From: Candidatus Marispirochaeta associata
GTDB taxonomy: Bacteria; Spirochaetota; Spirochaetia; JC444; Marispirochaetaceae
Length of the DNA stretch: 64,000 bases
Assembly: GCA_001749745.1 (NCBI GenBank)
Contig: JWTM01000553.1
Span: 62,001 to 126,000 of the forward strand
Reading direction: 5' to 3'
In this document: positions 50,123 through 57,602 of the stretch, piece by piece
How the letters are laid out: each line of letters opens with the position of its first letter
Numbering within the stretch: position 1 is the first letter of the stretch
Program-made: the position numbers and the translations under genes
The notes under the pieces: model-generated
What the model was told of the DNA's origin: nothing
The model's input: the letters and a program-made list of their open reading frames with translations, nothing else
Databases searched by the model: none

Positions 50123-51265
50123 TTGACGTCTAAAGATCGCTTTCTTACTGCTATCCAAAATAAGGTCCCCGACCAGGTCCCCGTTAGTCCGGATATCTCC
50201 AACTACATCCCGGCCCGGATGAGCGGGCTACCCTTCTGGAAGATCTACTTTACCGACGAGCTGCCGCTCTGGCGAGCCTATCTAATGGCTGCCGACTATT
50301 TTAAGCTGGACATGTGGATAGGTTCCTGCCTCTCGCTTCCGACTATTCCCCGCGGCCGGGTGGAGATCGAGCACCGGATCGTGGAAGTTGCCGTCGACGG
50401 CTCCGCGCTGCGTCGCACTCTCTACCGCACCCCGGACGGCGAGCTCACTGAAGAAGAGGTCTGCTTCGCCGGCGAGCCGCCGACTCGGCGGGAGCGGTTG
50501 ATCAAGGATCTGGAACGGGACTTGCCGAAGCTACGATGGCTGTTGCGGGAGGAGGAGCGGCTTGATCTCGCGCAGATCGACGAGATCAGCGCCGAATGCG
50601 AGGTTCGCAATCAGGCCTTCGGGCTGGGAATAAGCTTTCCCGGATTCCAGAACTGGGAGGGCGCGGTGGAAGGGAGCGTAATGACCCTCACCTACGCCGA
50701 AGCGGATACCCCCCACATTCTCGAGGAGTGGATGGAAATACAGCTCGACACAGGTACCAGGTTGGTTGAGCAGTATATAGGGCTAAAGCCTGATTATCTG
50801 ACCTTGGGTGGGTCGGGGACTCTGACGCTCGCATCGCCGTCGCTGGCTCGGAAGTACGCTCTCCCGGCGATTCAGAAGTGGTCGGCCATGTGCAAGGAGG
50901 CCGGCGTGCCGACGATACTTCATAGCTGCGGTAGATCGTGGGAGTTGGTGGAAATGCTGGCCGAAGAGAGTGAAGTCTCCTGCATCAATCCTTTAGAGGT
51001 GCCGCCCATGGGGGACACTGACCTGGCAACAGTCAAGCGCGAGTACGGCGATCGAATCGCGCTGATGGGGAATCTACATACCACCGATACGATGCTTCGA
51101 GGGAGTGTGGATCAGGTTTACGTCGCCGCAGTGGAGGCAATCCGGGCGGCTGGAGAAGGAGGCGGATTCATCCTCAGTACCGGCGATCAGTGTCCGCGGG
51201 ATACACCGGACGAGAATATCTTCGCTCTGCACCGGGCTGTGAATGATGCTGGACGGTACAGGTAA
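50123..51265 (+). CDS. Uroporphyrinogen decarboxylase-family protein (URO-D/MtaA type)
   Basis: 380 aa from a TTG with GAGG 7 nt upstream. The URO-D fold is seen in SKDRFLTAIQNKVPDQVPVSPD at the start, then LTLGGSGTLTLASP, ILHSCGRSWELVEML and a late ISTGDQCPRDTP-like FILSTGDQCP. His and Cys in LHSCG resemble the zinc site of MtaA/MtbA-type corrinoid methyltransferases. Heme synthesis itself is unlikely, as no other heme gene is near. Probably methyl transfer or another catabolic role; the substrate is unknown. Confidence 0.8.
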   Translation: MTSKDRFLTAIQNKVPDQVPVSPDISNYIPARMSGLPFWKIYFTDELPLWRAYLMAADYFKLDMWIGSCLSLPTIPRGRVEIEHRIVEVAVDGSALRRTLYRTPDGELTEEEVCFAGEPPTRRERLIKDLERDLPKLRWLLREEERLDLAQIDEISAECEVRNQAFGLGISFPGFQNWEGAVEGSVMTLTYAEADTPHILEEWMEIQLDTGTRLVEQYIGLKPDYLTLGGSGTLTLASPSLARKYALPAIQKWSAMCKEAGVPTILHSCGRSWELVEMLAEESEVSCINPLEVPPMGDTDLATVKREYGDRIALMGNLHTTDTMLRGSVDQVYVAAVEAIRAAGEGGGFILSTGDQCPRDTPDENIFALHRAVNDAGRYR

Positions 51266-51357
51266 GACAAATCAAGCAATGTGGCTGTGAGAAGTTGTTT
51301 TGCTTTTAACCTATTGCCGTGCTACCTTTTCACAAAACACTTCCCAAGGAGTAGATG

Positions 51358-51771
51358 ATGGCAAAAAGCAGCGGATTTTCTAAGACTAAGATTCTGGGGA
51401 TTGTCCTGGCGGTATTTTTCATCGTCACCGGATTGGTCGGGATTATGAACTATAACTCCTCGGTCAATCAGGTTGGCCGGGCAATTGGGAGTCTTTTTGG
51501 TCGGAACGGTGGTACAGTAGCCCTGCTGGTTGCGATTGCACAGCTCGTAATCGGCGGAATCATCCTCGCCGACCTATTTATGGCGATTAGCGCCAAGACG
51601 ATGAACCTCGCTAAATTGATCATTCTCATCCTCTGGGCGGTGTTCATGGTCATTACGCACCTCTTGGGCAACAATTTCCTGCAGCCGGATCTCTTGAGTT
51701 GGCTTCAGCCGTTAAGCCTGGACGCGGTTGTGCTGGTTTCTCTCTGGATTATCAAGGATGCAGAGATTTAG
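51358..51771 (+). CDS. Small integral membrane protein of unknown function
   Basis: 137 aa. AAGGAG lies 6 nt before the second of two adjacent Met codons, which is taken as start; the first, at 51355, is possible. About 4 TM helices (about 12-32, 55-75, 85-103, 118-132). No family is recognised. It is followed by a hairpin that contains the tRNA-derived sequence at 51784-51862, which may serve as its terminator. Confidence 0.65.
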   Translation: MAKSSGFSKTKILGIVLAVFFIVTGLVGIMNYNSSVNQVGRAIGSLFGRNGGTVALLVAIAQLVIGGIILADLFMAISAKTMNLAKLIILILWAVFMVITHLLGNNFLQPDLLSWLQPLSLDAVVLVSLWIIKDAEI

Positions 51772-51783
51772 AATACGATAGGA

Positions 51784-51862
51784 ACGCAGGTCAGGGCTCT
51801 ATTCTCTGGTCCTCGCGGACCTGCGTCTTCTGGGTTATGAGCCACGACGGTATCTTTGCCAT
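51784..51862 (-). pseudogene. Degenerate initiator-tRNA-like remnant with expanded T-arm
   Basis: Compared on the plus strand with the intact tRNA at 54179-54251, ACCTGCG-N6-GGGTTATGAGCC occurs in both with the same spacing, covering the anticodon arm and T-stem. In the remnant the 7-nt T-loop is replaced by 24 nt that contain GGTCC-N4-GGACC. Nearly the same expanded arm is found in the unit at 54033-54133. ACGCAGGTC and GACCTGCGT (51784-51792, 51818-51826) also form a 9-bp stem. It could not fold as a working tRNA. Confidence 0.6.
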
Positions 51863-51980
51863 AAGTTTCTTATCTCTGTATAGAATAGGCCTTTATCTGT
51901 TGGCGCGCACGGGGAGCTGTTCCACACTGATCCAAGGATTTGGCGTCACTTTCCTGGTTACAGTTGGGAGATAGAACTTG

Positions 51981-52490
51981 CTATAGACGTTTCAATTTAG
52001 CTTCAAAATCACTCAGAATCCTGGTGGTAATATGTCTTGGATTAGATTTCTGTATATCCCTGGCTATTCTGGAGGCCTCCTTCTTGAGCATTCCTCCGGC
52101 CTTCGTGAGATCCAGAATCAGTTCCAATCCCCAGAGAATGGGTACGTCCGCATTCGTACATTGTCGTCTGAGGTTTGTATCGTTTGAGACGCAGATGAAG
52201 CTCTGTCGTTTAGCGGTGAGGAAGCAGATATTGTCCTGGAAGGATGTCTGCCCGTCCATCTCTTCCGCTGTGAATACATCTTCGATCTCTGGTTCAATAG
52301 GCAGGAGCCCCAGATCTTCCAACTCTTCTATGGAATCGATGGAATCCACTTCTTCGAGGATTGGGGTGGCAACGTAGATCGGACCGATGTGGGAAGAGAT
52401 TAGCTTAAATAAATCTGGCTCTCCGTTCATGTAGTCAATCAGGACGCAAGCGTCCATGATCATGAATCGGGTCGGATTAGCTTTACTCAA
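51981..52490 (-). CDS. PIN-domain protein (probable toxin nuclease)
   Basis: 169 aa from a TTG overlapping the stop of the XRE-ImmA gene (TTGA), with GGAGG 7 nt upstream; this supports translational coupling. The PIN fold is suggested by MIMDACVLIDYMN at the start (first acidic residue), PILEEVDSID and a late CVSNDTNLRRQC, with acidic residues as expected for the metal site. It resembles PIN proteins paired with XRE-COG2856 proteins. Such toxins cut RNA, in several cases tRNA-fMet. Composition is more AT-rich than the surroundings. Confidence 0.7.
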   Translation of the reverse strand: MSKANPTRFMIMDACVLIDYMNGEPDLFKLISSHIGPIYVATPILEEVDSIDSIEELEDLGLLPIEPEIEDVFTAEEMDGQTSFQDNICFLTAKRQSFICVSNDTNLRRQCTNADVPILWGLELILDLTKAGGMLKKEASRIARDIQKSNPRHITTRILSDFEAKLKRL

Positions 52491-53596
52491 GCAAAATCCT
52501 CCCACTCGGCTATCCGTTCCATCATTTGCTCGGAGGATAAGTTGAGGATCTCAGCCGCTCGGGAGATGGAAATCTTCTCCTCTTCTACAGCCTTCCTGAC
52601 GAGACGACTCAACCGGTCTGCATAGAAATCGAAGGGCTTAAGTCCGAAAGGTTCCGATCCCTCCGGGAAGGGTTCCTCTTTAAATGAAAGCCTCTTGTTG
52701 TACTTAACTTCATAGAGCTTCTGAAATTGAAGCCATATCATGTCATCAACGATGCCCTTCTGCTTTAGGCGGTAGAGGACGGTCTTATAGCTTACTTTGA
52801 AGATGCTCTTGATCTTCATCACCCGTTCTACAAAGGGCATGCCAGCAGTTTCTTCCCACTCAGAGTCAAAGCCATGTTCGGGCATGAGGAAGTATCCGGC
52901 AAAGAGGTCTGCTTCCTTCTCCTGGGCTTTGTCCTCAGAGTGAGCCTTCCCATCGTAGTCCGACAGGTGCATCAGAAGATGGCCGAGTTCGTGTGCAGTA
53001 CTGAAGATCTGGCGCTCGATGCTGATTCGTTCCCAGGTGTTGATGATAATTGCAGGTCCCTTTTCATCTTTGCCAATGGATAATCCATTAAAGGCGTCTG
53101 AGGAGTAGGGAAGGGCCAGGATCTTGATGCCACAACTTTCTAGCAAACCGCAAATATCATGAATGGGCTCATCGGGCTTCAGTCCAATCATACTTCTTGC
53201 TTCTTCGGCGTACTGGAGGGGAGCGAGCTTTCCTGAGGAACCGGCAAGTTTGTGTAGTTTATATTCTTCTTTATCCGACAGCAGCGCTTCAAGGAAGGCG
53301 AAGTCATTCAGCCATTTGGAGACCTGGGCCAGTATCTGCTCTCGCCTGTTCATCTTGCTTCTTGCTCGAAAGCGAACGGCGGAGAGTTCTCCTATGGGTT
53401 TAACAAGATCCTGGAGCCGACAATCCAGAGCTCTACTTATTGCCAGTAGAGTGTTGGTCCTTGGGAGACCCTTCTTCCTTTCAATATTCTTGATTGCAGG
53501 GAGAGAGACTCCAGACAGCTCGGAGAGATCTTGCTGGGTAAGCTTCTTCTTGCTTCTGTAACGCTTAATGTTGGATGAGAGGATATCAGTATTCAT
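52487..53596 (-). CDS. XRE HTH plus ImmA/IrrE metallopeptidase (antitoxin/regulator)
   Basis: 369 aa; GAGG precedes the ATG. An XRE helix-turn-helix (about 8-62, KLTQQDLSELSGVSLPAIKNIER) is followed by an ImmA/IrrE domain (about 140-290) with the zinc motif AHELGHLLMH. The C-terminal 100 residues are helical. In type II-like modules such proteins bind their own promoter and can be removed or act by proteolysis. It is first in a two-gene operon with the PIN gene and has an operator at 53612-53628 covering its -10. Confidence 0.9.
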   Translation of the reverse strand: MNTDILSSNIKRYRSKKKLTQQDLSELSGVSLPAIKNIERKKGLPRTNTLLAISRALDCRLQDLVKPIGELSAVRFRARSKMNRREQILAQVSKWLNDFAFLEALLSDKEEYKLHKLAGSSGKLAPLQYAEEARSMIGLKPDEPIHDICGLLESCGIKILALPYSSDAFNGLSIGKDEKGPAIIINTWERISIERQIFSTAHELGHLLMHLSDYDGKAHSEDKAQEKEADLFAGYFLMPEHGFDSEWEETAGMPFVERVMKIKSIFKVSYKTVLYRLKQKGIVDDMIWLQFQKLYEVKYNKRLSFKEEPFPEGSEPFGLKPFDFYADRLSRLVRKAVEEEKISISRAAEILNLSSEQMMERIAEWEDFA

Positions 53597-53611
53597 ATCA
53601 TCACCTCGTAG

Positions 53612-53644
53612 TTAAAGTATACCTTTAAACAGGAATAATATCAA
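53612..53644 (-). promoter_or_regulatory. Promoter and operator of the XRE-ImmA/PIN operon
   Basis: On the minus strand TTGATA (53644-53639) and TATACT (53621-53616) are 17 bp apart. The inverted repeat TTAAAG-N5-CTTTAA at 53612-53628 overlaps the -10, as expected for autorepression by the XRE domain. Confidence 0.7.
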
Positions 53645-53788
53645 TAGTATATTTAATTTGCGTCGCTACTTCCTTTGAAGTTAGAGGGATGCAATGTACA
53701 GTAAAGGATCGATTTACCATCAGTGATGCTCCTCAAGTCCCATCTCTGATGGCCGTGCCTGCGGTCCTCGACCTGTCCCTGTTCAGAT

Positions 53789-53825
53789 AAAAAAAGCGGT
53801 CACATCCAGATGGATGCAACCGCTT
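53789..53825 (-). terminator. Terminator T3 at the end of the tRNA-fMet array
   Basis: On the minus strand AAGCGGT and ACCGCTT form the base of a long stem with an upper part GCATCC/GGATGT, followed by seven T. It ends the third unit of the tRNA-fMet array. Upper stem has small mismatches. Confidence 0.8.
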
Positions 53826-53837
53826 ATTCTATCATGG

Positions 53838-53988
53838 GCAGGACTCTAAGGCTTCGGGGCTTCACCCCTGCGCCTCCCCGCGTTTCGGCGTGGCCGAAAC
53901 GCTCGGCCCCTGCGTTTTGCTTCGCAAAGCCTCGGGCTTGGGGATTGCGAGGCAATCCCCTGTGCAAGGTTCTCGTCCTCCTCTCTAC
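53838..53988 (-). repeat. tRNA-T-arm-derived structured unit U3
   Basis: It ends (minus strand) with GCAGG, a 24-nt loop and CCTGC (53838-53871), the same T-stem as tRNA-fMet, then runs into terminator T3. The 5' part holds stable hairpins such as GCGTTTCGG/CCGAAACGC and GGGGATTGC/GCAATCCCC. Its 5' boundary TGTAGAGAGGAGGAC matches that of U2. It could be a small structured RNA or a decayed duplication. No coding sense is seen. Confidence 0.55.
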
Positions 53989-53992
53989 AATT

Positions 53993-54030
53993 AAAAAGCA
54001 CCAAAGCCCTAACGGACTTCGGTGCTTTTT
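53993..54030 (-). terminator. Terminator T2 in the tRNA-fMet array
   Basis: The core is almost identical to T1: AAAGCACC(A/G)AAG arms around a TCCGTTAGG-type loop, with A and T runs on both sides, so it could act in both directions. It lies after unit U2. Confidence 0.8.
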
Positions 54031-54032
54031 AT

Positions 54033-54133
54033 AGCAGGGGCAGGACTCTATGCTCCGGTCCTTGCGGACCTGCGCACAACGCGATATCGGCTTCGCCGAA
54101 TCGCTTGCCCAAGGGTTCGAGTCCTCCACTCTA
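54033..54133 (-). repeat. tRNA-T-arm-derived structured unit U2
   Basis: Its minus-strand 3' end matches the tRNA-fMet 3' end (CCTGCCCCTGCTA), but the 7-nt T-loop is replaced by a 24-nt loop with GGTCC-GCAA-GGACC. The 5' part has GCGAT/ATCGC hairpin sequence and GGAGGACTC, which can pair with GAGTCCT at the 3' end (7 bp, closing the unit). Boundaries match U3. It lies between terminators T1 and T2. Confidence 0.55.
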
Positions 54134-54137
54134 CAAC

Positions 54138-54177
54138 AAAAAAGCACCAAAGCCCTAACGGACTTCGGTGCTTTTTT
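54138..54177 (-). terminator. Terminator T1 of tRNA-fMet
   Basis: An AAAAAGCACC.../...GGTGCTTTTT stem with flanking A- and T-runs starts 2 nt past the tRNA 3' end. Nearly identical to T2. Confidence 0.85.
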
Positions 54178-54178
54178 A

Positions 54179-54251
54179 TAGCAGGGGCAGGACTCGAACC
54201 TGCGACCTCCGGGTTATGAGCCCGACGAGCTGCCAACTGCTCTACCCTGCG
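54179..54251 (-). tRNA. Initiator tRNA-Met (CAT)
   Basis: A 73-nt cloverleaf on the minus strand: acceptor with an unpaired first base (C1 against T72), D stem GAGC/GCTC, anticodon stem TCGGG/CCCGG with loop CTCATAA (anticodon CAT) and T-arm GCAGG-TTCGAGT-CCTGC. The mismatch at 1:72 and the three G-C pairs in the anticodon stem are initiator hallmarks. CCA is not encoded. Confidence 0.93.
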
Positions 54252-54329
54252 ACGATGTGTGCAATTTATTAACAATACGTTAAAATGTCAATACCCTCAG
54301 AGACTCTAATACTGGTCTAAACCGGGGCT

Positions 54330-54824
54330 ATGTGGCAAACTGACACTATGGCAGTCACTCTGGTAACAGGCAATATCGATGCGGGGAAGACGGCCTGGAT
54401 GCGTAAGCGGGCCGGGCTACCGGGTCGGGTAGCTGTGCTCTCTATTAAACATTTCGATTCGGATAATGTCTTTGCTGGATATGATTTACTGCTATTGCCG
54501 GCTGAACAGCGGCTTTCTTTAGCCAGGCTTGCGGTGAGGCAATCGGCAGAGAAATCCGAAAACGGGTGGTTTGGTTTCCGACGCTTCCGGTTCAATCAAA
54601 CGGCCTTTAACGCCGCATTGCAGATGATCTCGGGCGTAGCGGGAGCAAGTGAGTATCTTGTCGACGAAGTCGGTCCGATGGAGCTCGGCGGCGGAGGATT
54701 TGCCCCGGTAGTTGAACTGCTTTTAAAGGAGCGGGTCGACTTGGTGCTGTCGGTCCGGCCGACTCTTCTCTCGGAGATTCCCGCTCATTTTGGTTTTGAA
54801 CCGGCCGAGATTATCAGGCTCTAA
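54330..54824 (+). CDS. P-loop NTPase-like protein linked to molybdenum-hydroxylase maturation
   Basis: 164 aa from the ATG at 54330; the ATG at 54348 (MAVTLV) is equally possible since no clear SD is seen. A P-loop GNIDAGKT lies near the N-terminus, and DEVGPMELGGGGFAP in the middle resembles the Walker B region of THEP1-type nucleotide triphosphatases. Its stop overlaps the stop of the convergent MocA-like gene (CTAA). Its place beside XdhC/YqeB-type genes suggests a chaperone-like or nucleotide-handling role in cofactor insertion. Confidence 0.65.
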   Translation: MWQTDTMAVTLVTGNIDAGKTAWMRKRAGLPGRVAVLSIKHFDSDNVFAGYDLLLLPAEQRLSLARLAVRQSAEKSENGWFGFRRFRFNQTAFNAALQMISGVAGASEYLVDEVGPMELGGGGFAPVVELLLKERVDLVLSVRPTLLSEIPAHFGFEPAEIIRL

Positions 54825-55414
54825 AGATCCGTATAGAGTTTACGCAACTTTTCTAACGCAGCGGGTGTATCGGCGTCTAAGTAGATGCCGGGATCGTCGA
54901 CCTCCACGGCCAGGGGAGAGAGGGGACGAATGACCTGCATCGCCCGCTCTCCCGGCGTTGCCTGCAGGATGAGCTCGATCGCATCGGGACCGACCAGCAC
55001 CGGGTGTCCGCGGCGCCCGTGGCAGACTGGGTAGACGGCGGCGGATTCTCTTCCTTGTCCTGCGATGCGGCGATAGGTTTCGGGCTTAACCAGGGGCAAA
55101 TCGGCGAGCATGATGAAGGCGCTCTCGCGATACCGCGCTTTCAGTCCCTGCTGCAAGGATCCGAGTTGACCCTCGGCATAGCGAGGATTATGTATAAGCT
55201 CCACTCTTTCCGCGGGAGTGATGATCTCTGATAGAGAGACCGCCCCTTCGACGACGATTACTCGCGCACAACAGGCGAGGGCGGTTTCGAGCGCCTGCAG
55301 GATAAGGGCTCTCCCGCCGAATGGGAGCAGCTGTTTGGGGGTACCCATGCGCGAGGAGGTCCCTGCGGCCAGGAGGATGCAGTCGTGAGGGAGGAGATCA
55401 TCCGATTGCGCCAT
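54821..55414 (-). CDS. MobA/MocA-like molybdenum cofactor nucleotidyltransferase
   Basis: 197 aa. The nucleotidyltransferase signature LLAAGTSSRMGTPKQLLPFGG is at the N-terminus, followed by FIMLADLPLVKPETYRRI and GHPVLV. This pattern fits MocA (CTP:molybdopterin cytidylyltransferase), which makes the cytosine dinucleotide form of Moco for xanthine-dehydrogenase-type hydroxylases. It is divergent from the importer and XdhC genes. TAGAAT lies 5 nt before the ATG with no SD, so it may be leaderless. Confidence 0.82.
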   Translation of the reverse strand: MAQSDDLLPHDCILLAAGTSSRMGTPKQLLPFGGRALILQALETALACCARVIVVEGAVSLSEIITPAERVELIHNPRYAEGQLGSLQQGLKARYRESAFIMLADLPLVKPETYRRIAGQGRESAAVYPVCHGRRGHPVLVGPDAIELILQATPGERAMQVIRPLSPLAVEVDDPGIYLDADTPAALEKLRKLYTDL

Positions 55415-55467
55415 GGCTCATTCTACCTTTATCGGCATGAAACGGCAATTGAAGCTGGCTACTTCGA

Positions 55468-55497
55468 TTGACCCGAATGCTCACATTTTCCTAATAT
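55468..55497 (+). promoter_or_regulatory. Promoter of the Mol-type importer operon (TTGACC-N18-TAATAT)
   Basis: -35 TTGACC at 55468-55473 and -10 TAATAT at 55492-55497, spacer 18 bp. It is about 30 bp before the ATG, which has a good SD. No molybdenum riboswitch was recognised. Confidence 0.6.
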
Positions 55498-55527
55498 AGG
55501 AACTCGTCACACCGTTAAGGAGAAGTT

Positions 55528-56613
55528 ATGGGACCCAAGCGATTGAAATATATTCTTGTTTATTCACTGCTCTTTTTTCTCTGTAGCTGGAACATCCTTG
55601 CCGAAGGGGTGCAGGAAGAGTCCGAAGCGATGATCCGTATTGAAGACTCCCTGGGGCGATCGGTTGTCTTCACCTCCCCGCCCGAGCGGATCGTTATGGC
55701 CGGCCGGGCGGTGATTATGTTGGCCGATGCGCTCTACCTCTTTCCCGGGGTGGAGGAGCGGGTGGTAGCCGTCGGGCAGACCAATCAGGGACGGGGGGAT
55801 TTCTTCCCGGTTCTCGATCCTGGTGCCCAAGCGAAGGTGAGGCTCGGCCGTAGTGCGGGACCGGAGGAGATTCTGGCCCAGAATCCCGATCTAATCCTGT
55901 TAAAATCCTATATGCGCGATTCCATCGGTATGCCGCTGGAGACCGCCGGGGCATCCGTCGTCTACCTGGACCTGGAAACGCCGGAACAGTTCAACCGGGA
56001 TATACGTATCCTGGGAGAGCTGCTGAAACAGGAGGCCCGGGCCGAGGAGCTGATCGAGCTCTTTGGTGATCGCCAGGCAAGCATCGAAAATTCGGTAGCC
56101 GGCCGGGAACGGAAGGAGACCCTGCTCCTCTCTTATTCTGCCAACAGCGAGGGGTATAGCTTTAGCATTCCGCCTCGGGGATGGATTCAGTCGACCCAGG
56201 TTGAGTTGGCCGGGGGGGAGCCGGTATGGCTGGGCGGCACTTTAAGTCCCGGTTGGAATCGGGTCGAGTTTGAACAGATTGCCGCGTGGGATCCGGAGGC
56301 CATTGTCGTGCTCTCCTATCGTCAGGAGGCGAGCGACGCTATCGAGTTGATCCGCGGCGAGCCCTTATGGCGGGAGCTACGGGCGGTCAAGAAGGGTGAG
56401 CTCTACGCCATGCCCGGGGACTTCTACAGCTGGGGGCAGCCGGATCCTCGCTGGATACTCGGGGCCGAATGGATCGCCCACGCCCTCCACCCGGAGGCCT
56501 TCGACTCGCCCTTCGAGGAGCGGATCTCCGCCTTTTTTGAGGATTTTTACGCTATCGACCGGGAACGCTTCGAGAGATTAATTGAACCGCGTCTTACGGG
56601 AGATCTTTTTTGA
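55528..56613 (+). CDS. FecB/BtuF-type periplasmic binding protein, probable molybdate/tungstate (MolA-like)
   Basis: 361 aa; AAGGAG precedes the ATG. A signal peptide (about 1-25) ends ILAEG. The class III fold (two lobes linked by a long helix) is seen in RIVMAGRAVIMLADALYLFPG and EILAQNPDLILLKSYM. Such proteins bind siderophores, cobalamin, heme or, in the MolA branch, molybdate and tungstate. Genes for Mo-hydroxylase maturation follow in the same operon, which favours an oxyanion. That ligand is inferred from context. Confidence 0.8.
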   Translation: MGPKRLKYILVYSLLFFLCSWNILAEGVQEESEAMIRIEDSLGRSVVFTSPPERIVMAGRAVIMLADALYLFPGVEERVVAVGQTNQGRGDFFPVLDPGAQAKVRLGRSAGPEEILAQNPDLILLKSYMRDSIGMPLETAGASVVYLDLETPEQFNRDIRILGELLKQEARAEELIELFGDRQASIENSVAGRERKETLLLSYSANSEGYSFSIPPRGWIQSTQVELAGGEPVWLGGTLSPGWNRVEFEQIAAWDPEAIVVLSYRQEASDAIELIRGEPLWRELRAVKKGELYAMPGDFYSWGQPDPRWILGAEWIAHALHPEAFDSPFEERISAFFEDFYAIDRERFERLIEPRLTGDLF

Positions 56614-57602
56614 TCGACTCCCGGCGGCTGCCCTTTCCGGTACTGGGGCTTATCACGCTGCTGTTGATAGGTCTGTCCCTGCTCGCAGGCCGCTACCCCA
56701 GTCCGGGTCTGGTTTCACTCGGGGAGATCCGGGCTAACCCGCTGGCCTGGGGGATACTTCTTAACCTGCGGCTGCCGCGGGTGCTGGCGGCCCTGCTCTT
56801 AGGGGCGGCCCTGGCTGCTTCGGGGCTTACCTTCCAGATGCTCTTCAGAAACCCCTTAGTCGAGCCGGGATTCCTGGGCGTAAGTCAGGGAGCCGCCTTC
56901 GGTTCCGCCGCGGCGATTCTCCTGCTCCCCAAGTTGATTGGTTCGATACAGATCTCGGCGGTGATCTTCGCCTTAGCCGGACTCTTTCTCTCCTACGGCG
57001 TCGCCCGCAGGCTCCGTTTCGGCGGTTGGGTAATCCGGATGGTGATCTCCGGTCTCGCAGTCTCCGCCCTCTTCTCGGCCGGGATCGGCGTCCTCAAGTA
57101 TATGGCCGATCCTCTGAGTCAACTACAGGAGATGACCTTCTGGATGCTGGGAGGATTGAGCGGCGTGACCTGGCGACGGGTGCTGCTGATGTTGCCGCTG
57201 GTGCTTCCGAGTCTGCTGATTCTATACCTCTACCGCTGGCGGCTGAATGTCCTCAGCCTGGATGATCTGACCGCCCACTCCCTTGGAAGCAGGCCCGCCG
57301 GTGAACGCATGCTGCTCTTAATCGCCGCCTCCGCCGCAACCGCAGGGGTAACCGCCCTGGCGGGAATCGTCTCCTGGGTCGGTCTCTTGGTTCCCCATAT
57401 CGCCCGTCGACTTTTCGGGGCCGACGGGAGTGGTTCGCTGCCTGCCTCGCTGCTCTTGGGCGCCTCGATGGTGCTCCTCTGCGATACCGTCTCCCGGACC
57501 TTCCTGGTCTACGAGATCCCTCTGGGGATTCTGACCTCGTTTTTGGGCGCATCCCTCTTTCTAATGCTTCTCTCATCGGGACAGGTGAGGTTCAGGCGAT
57601 GA
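56610..57602 (+). CDS. FecCD/BtuC-family ABC permease
   Basis: 330 aa from a TTG overlapping the binding-protein stop, with GGGAG 8 nt upstream. About 9-10 TM helices. Family motifs are LRLPRVLAALLLGAALAASGLTFQ at the N-terminus and GLLVPHIARRLFG near the end. It overlaps the ATPase start by 4 nt. It forms the channel of the importer at 55528-58372, probably as a homodimer, as in MolB. Confidence 0.9.
   Translation: MIDSRRLPFPVLGLITLLLIGLSLLAGRYPSPGLVSLGEIRANPLAWGILLNLRLPRVLAALLLGAALAASGLTFQMLFRNPLVEPGFLGVSQGAAFGSAAAILLLPKLIGSIQISAVIFALAGLFLSYGVARRLRFGGWVIRMVISGLAVSALFSAGIGVLKYMADPLSQLQEMTFWMLGGLSGVTWRRVLLMLPLVLPSLLILYLYRWRLNVLSLDDLTAHSLGSRPAGERMLLLIAASAATAGVTALAGIVSWVGLLVPHIARRLFGADGSGSLPASLLLGASMVLLCDTVSRTFLVYEIPLGILTSFLGASLFLMLLSSGQVRFRR

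Noticed and set aside
53789..54177. CRISPR-like array suggested by repeated units
   Set aside because: Only two units, of unequal length, with structured interiors and terminators; no regular spacers and no cas genes.
53824..54275. Short open frames across the tRNA-fMet array
   Set aside because: They read through tRNA-derived sequence and terminators (for example a repeated KKHRSPLGLWCF), so they are not credible proteins.
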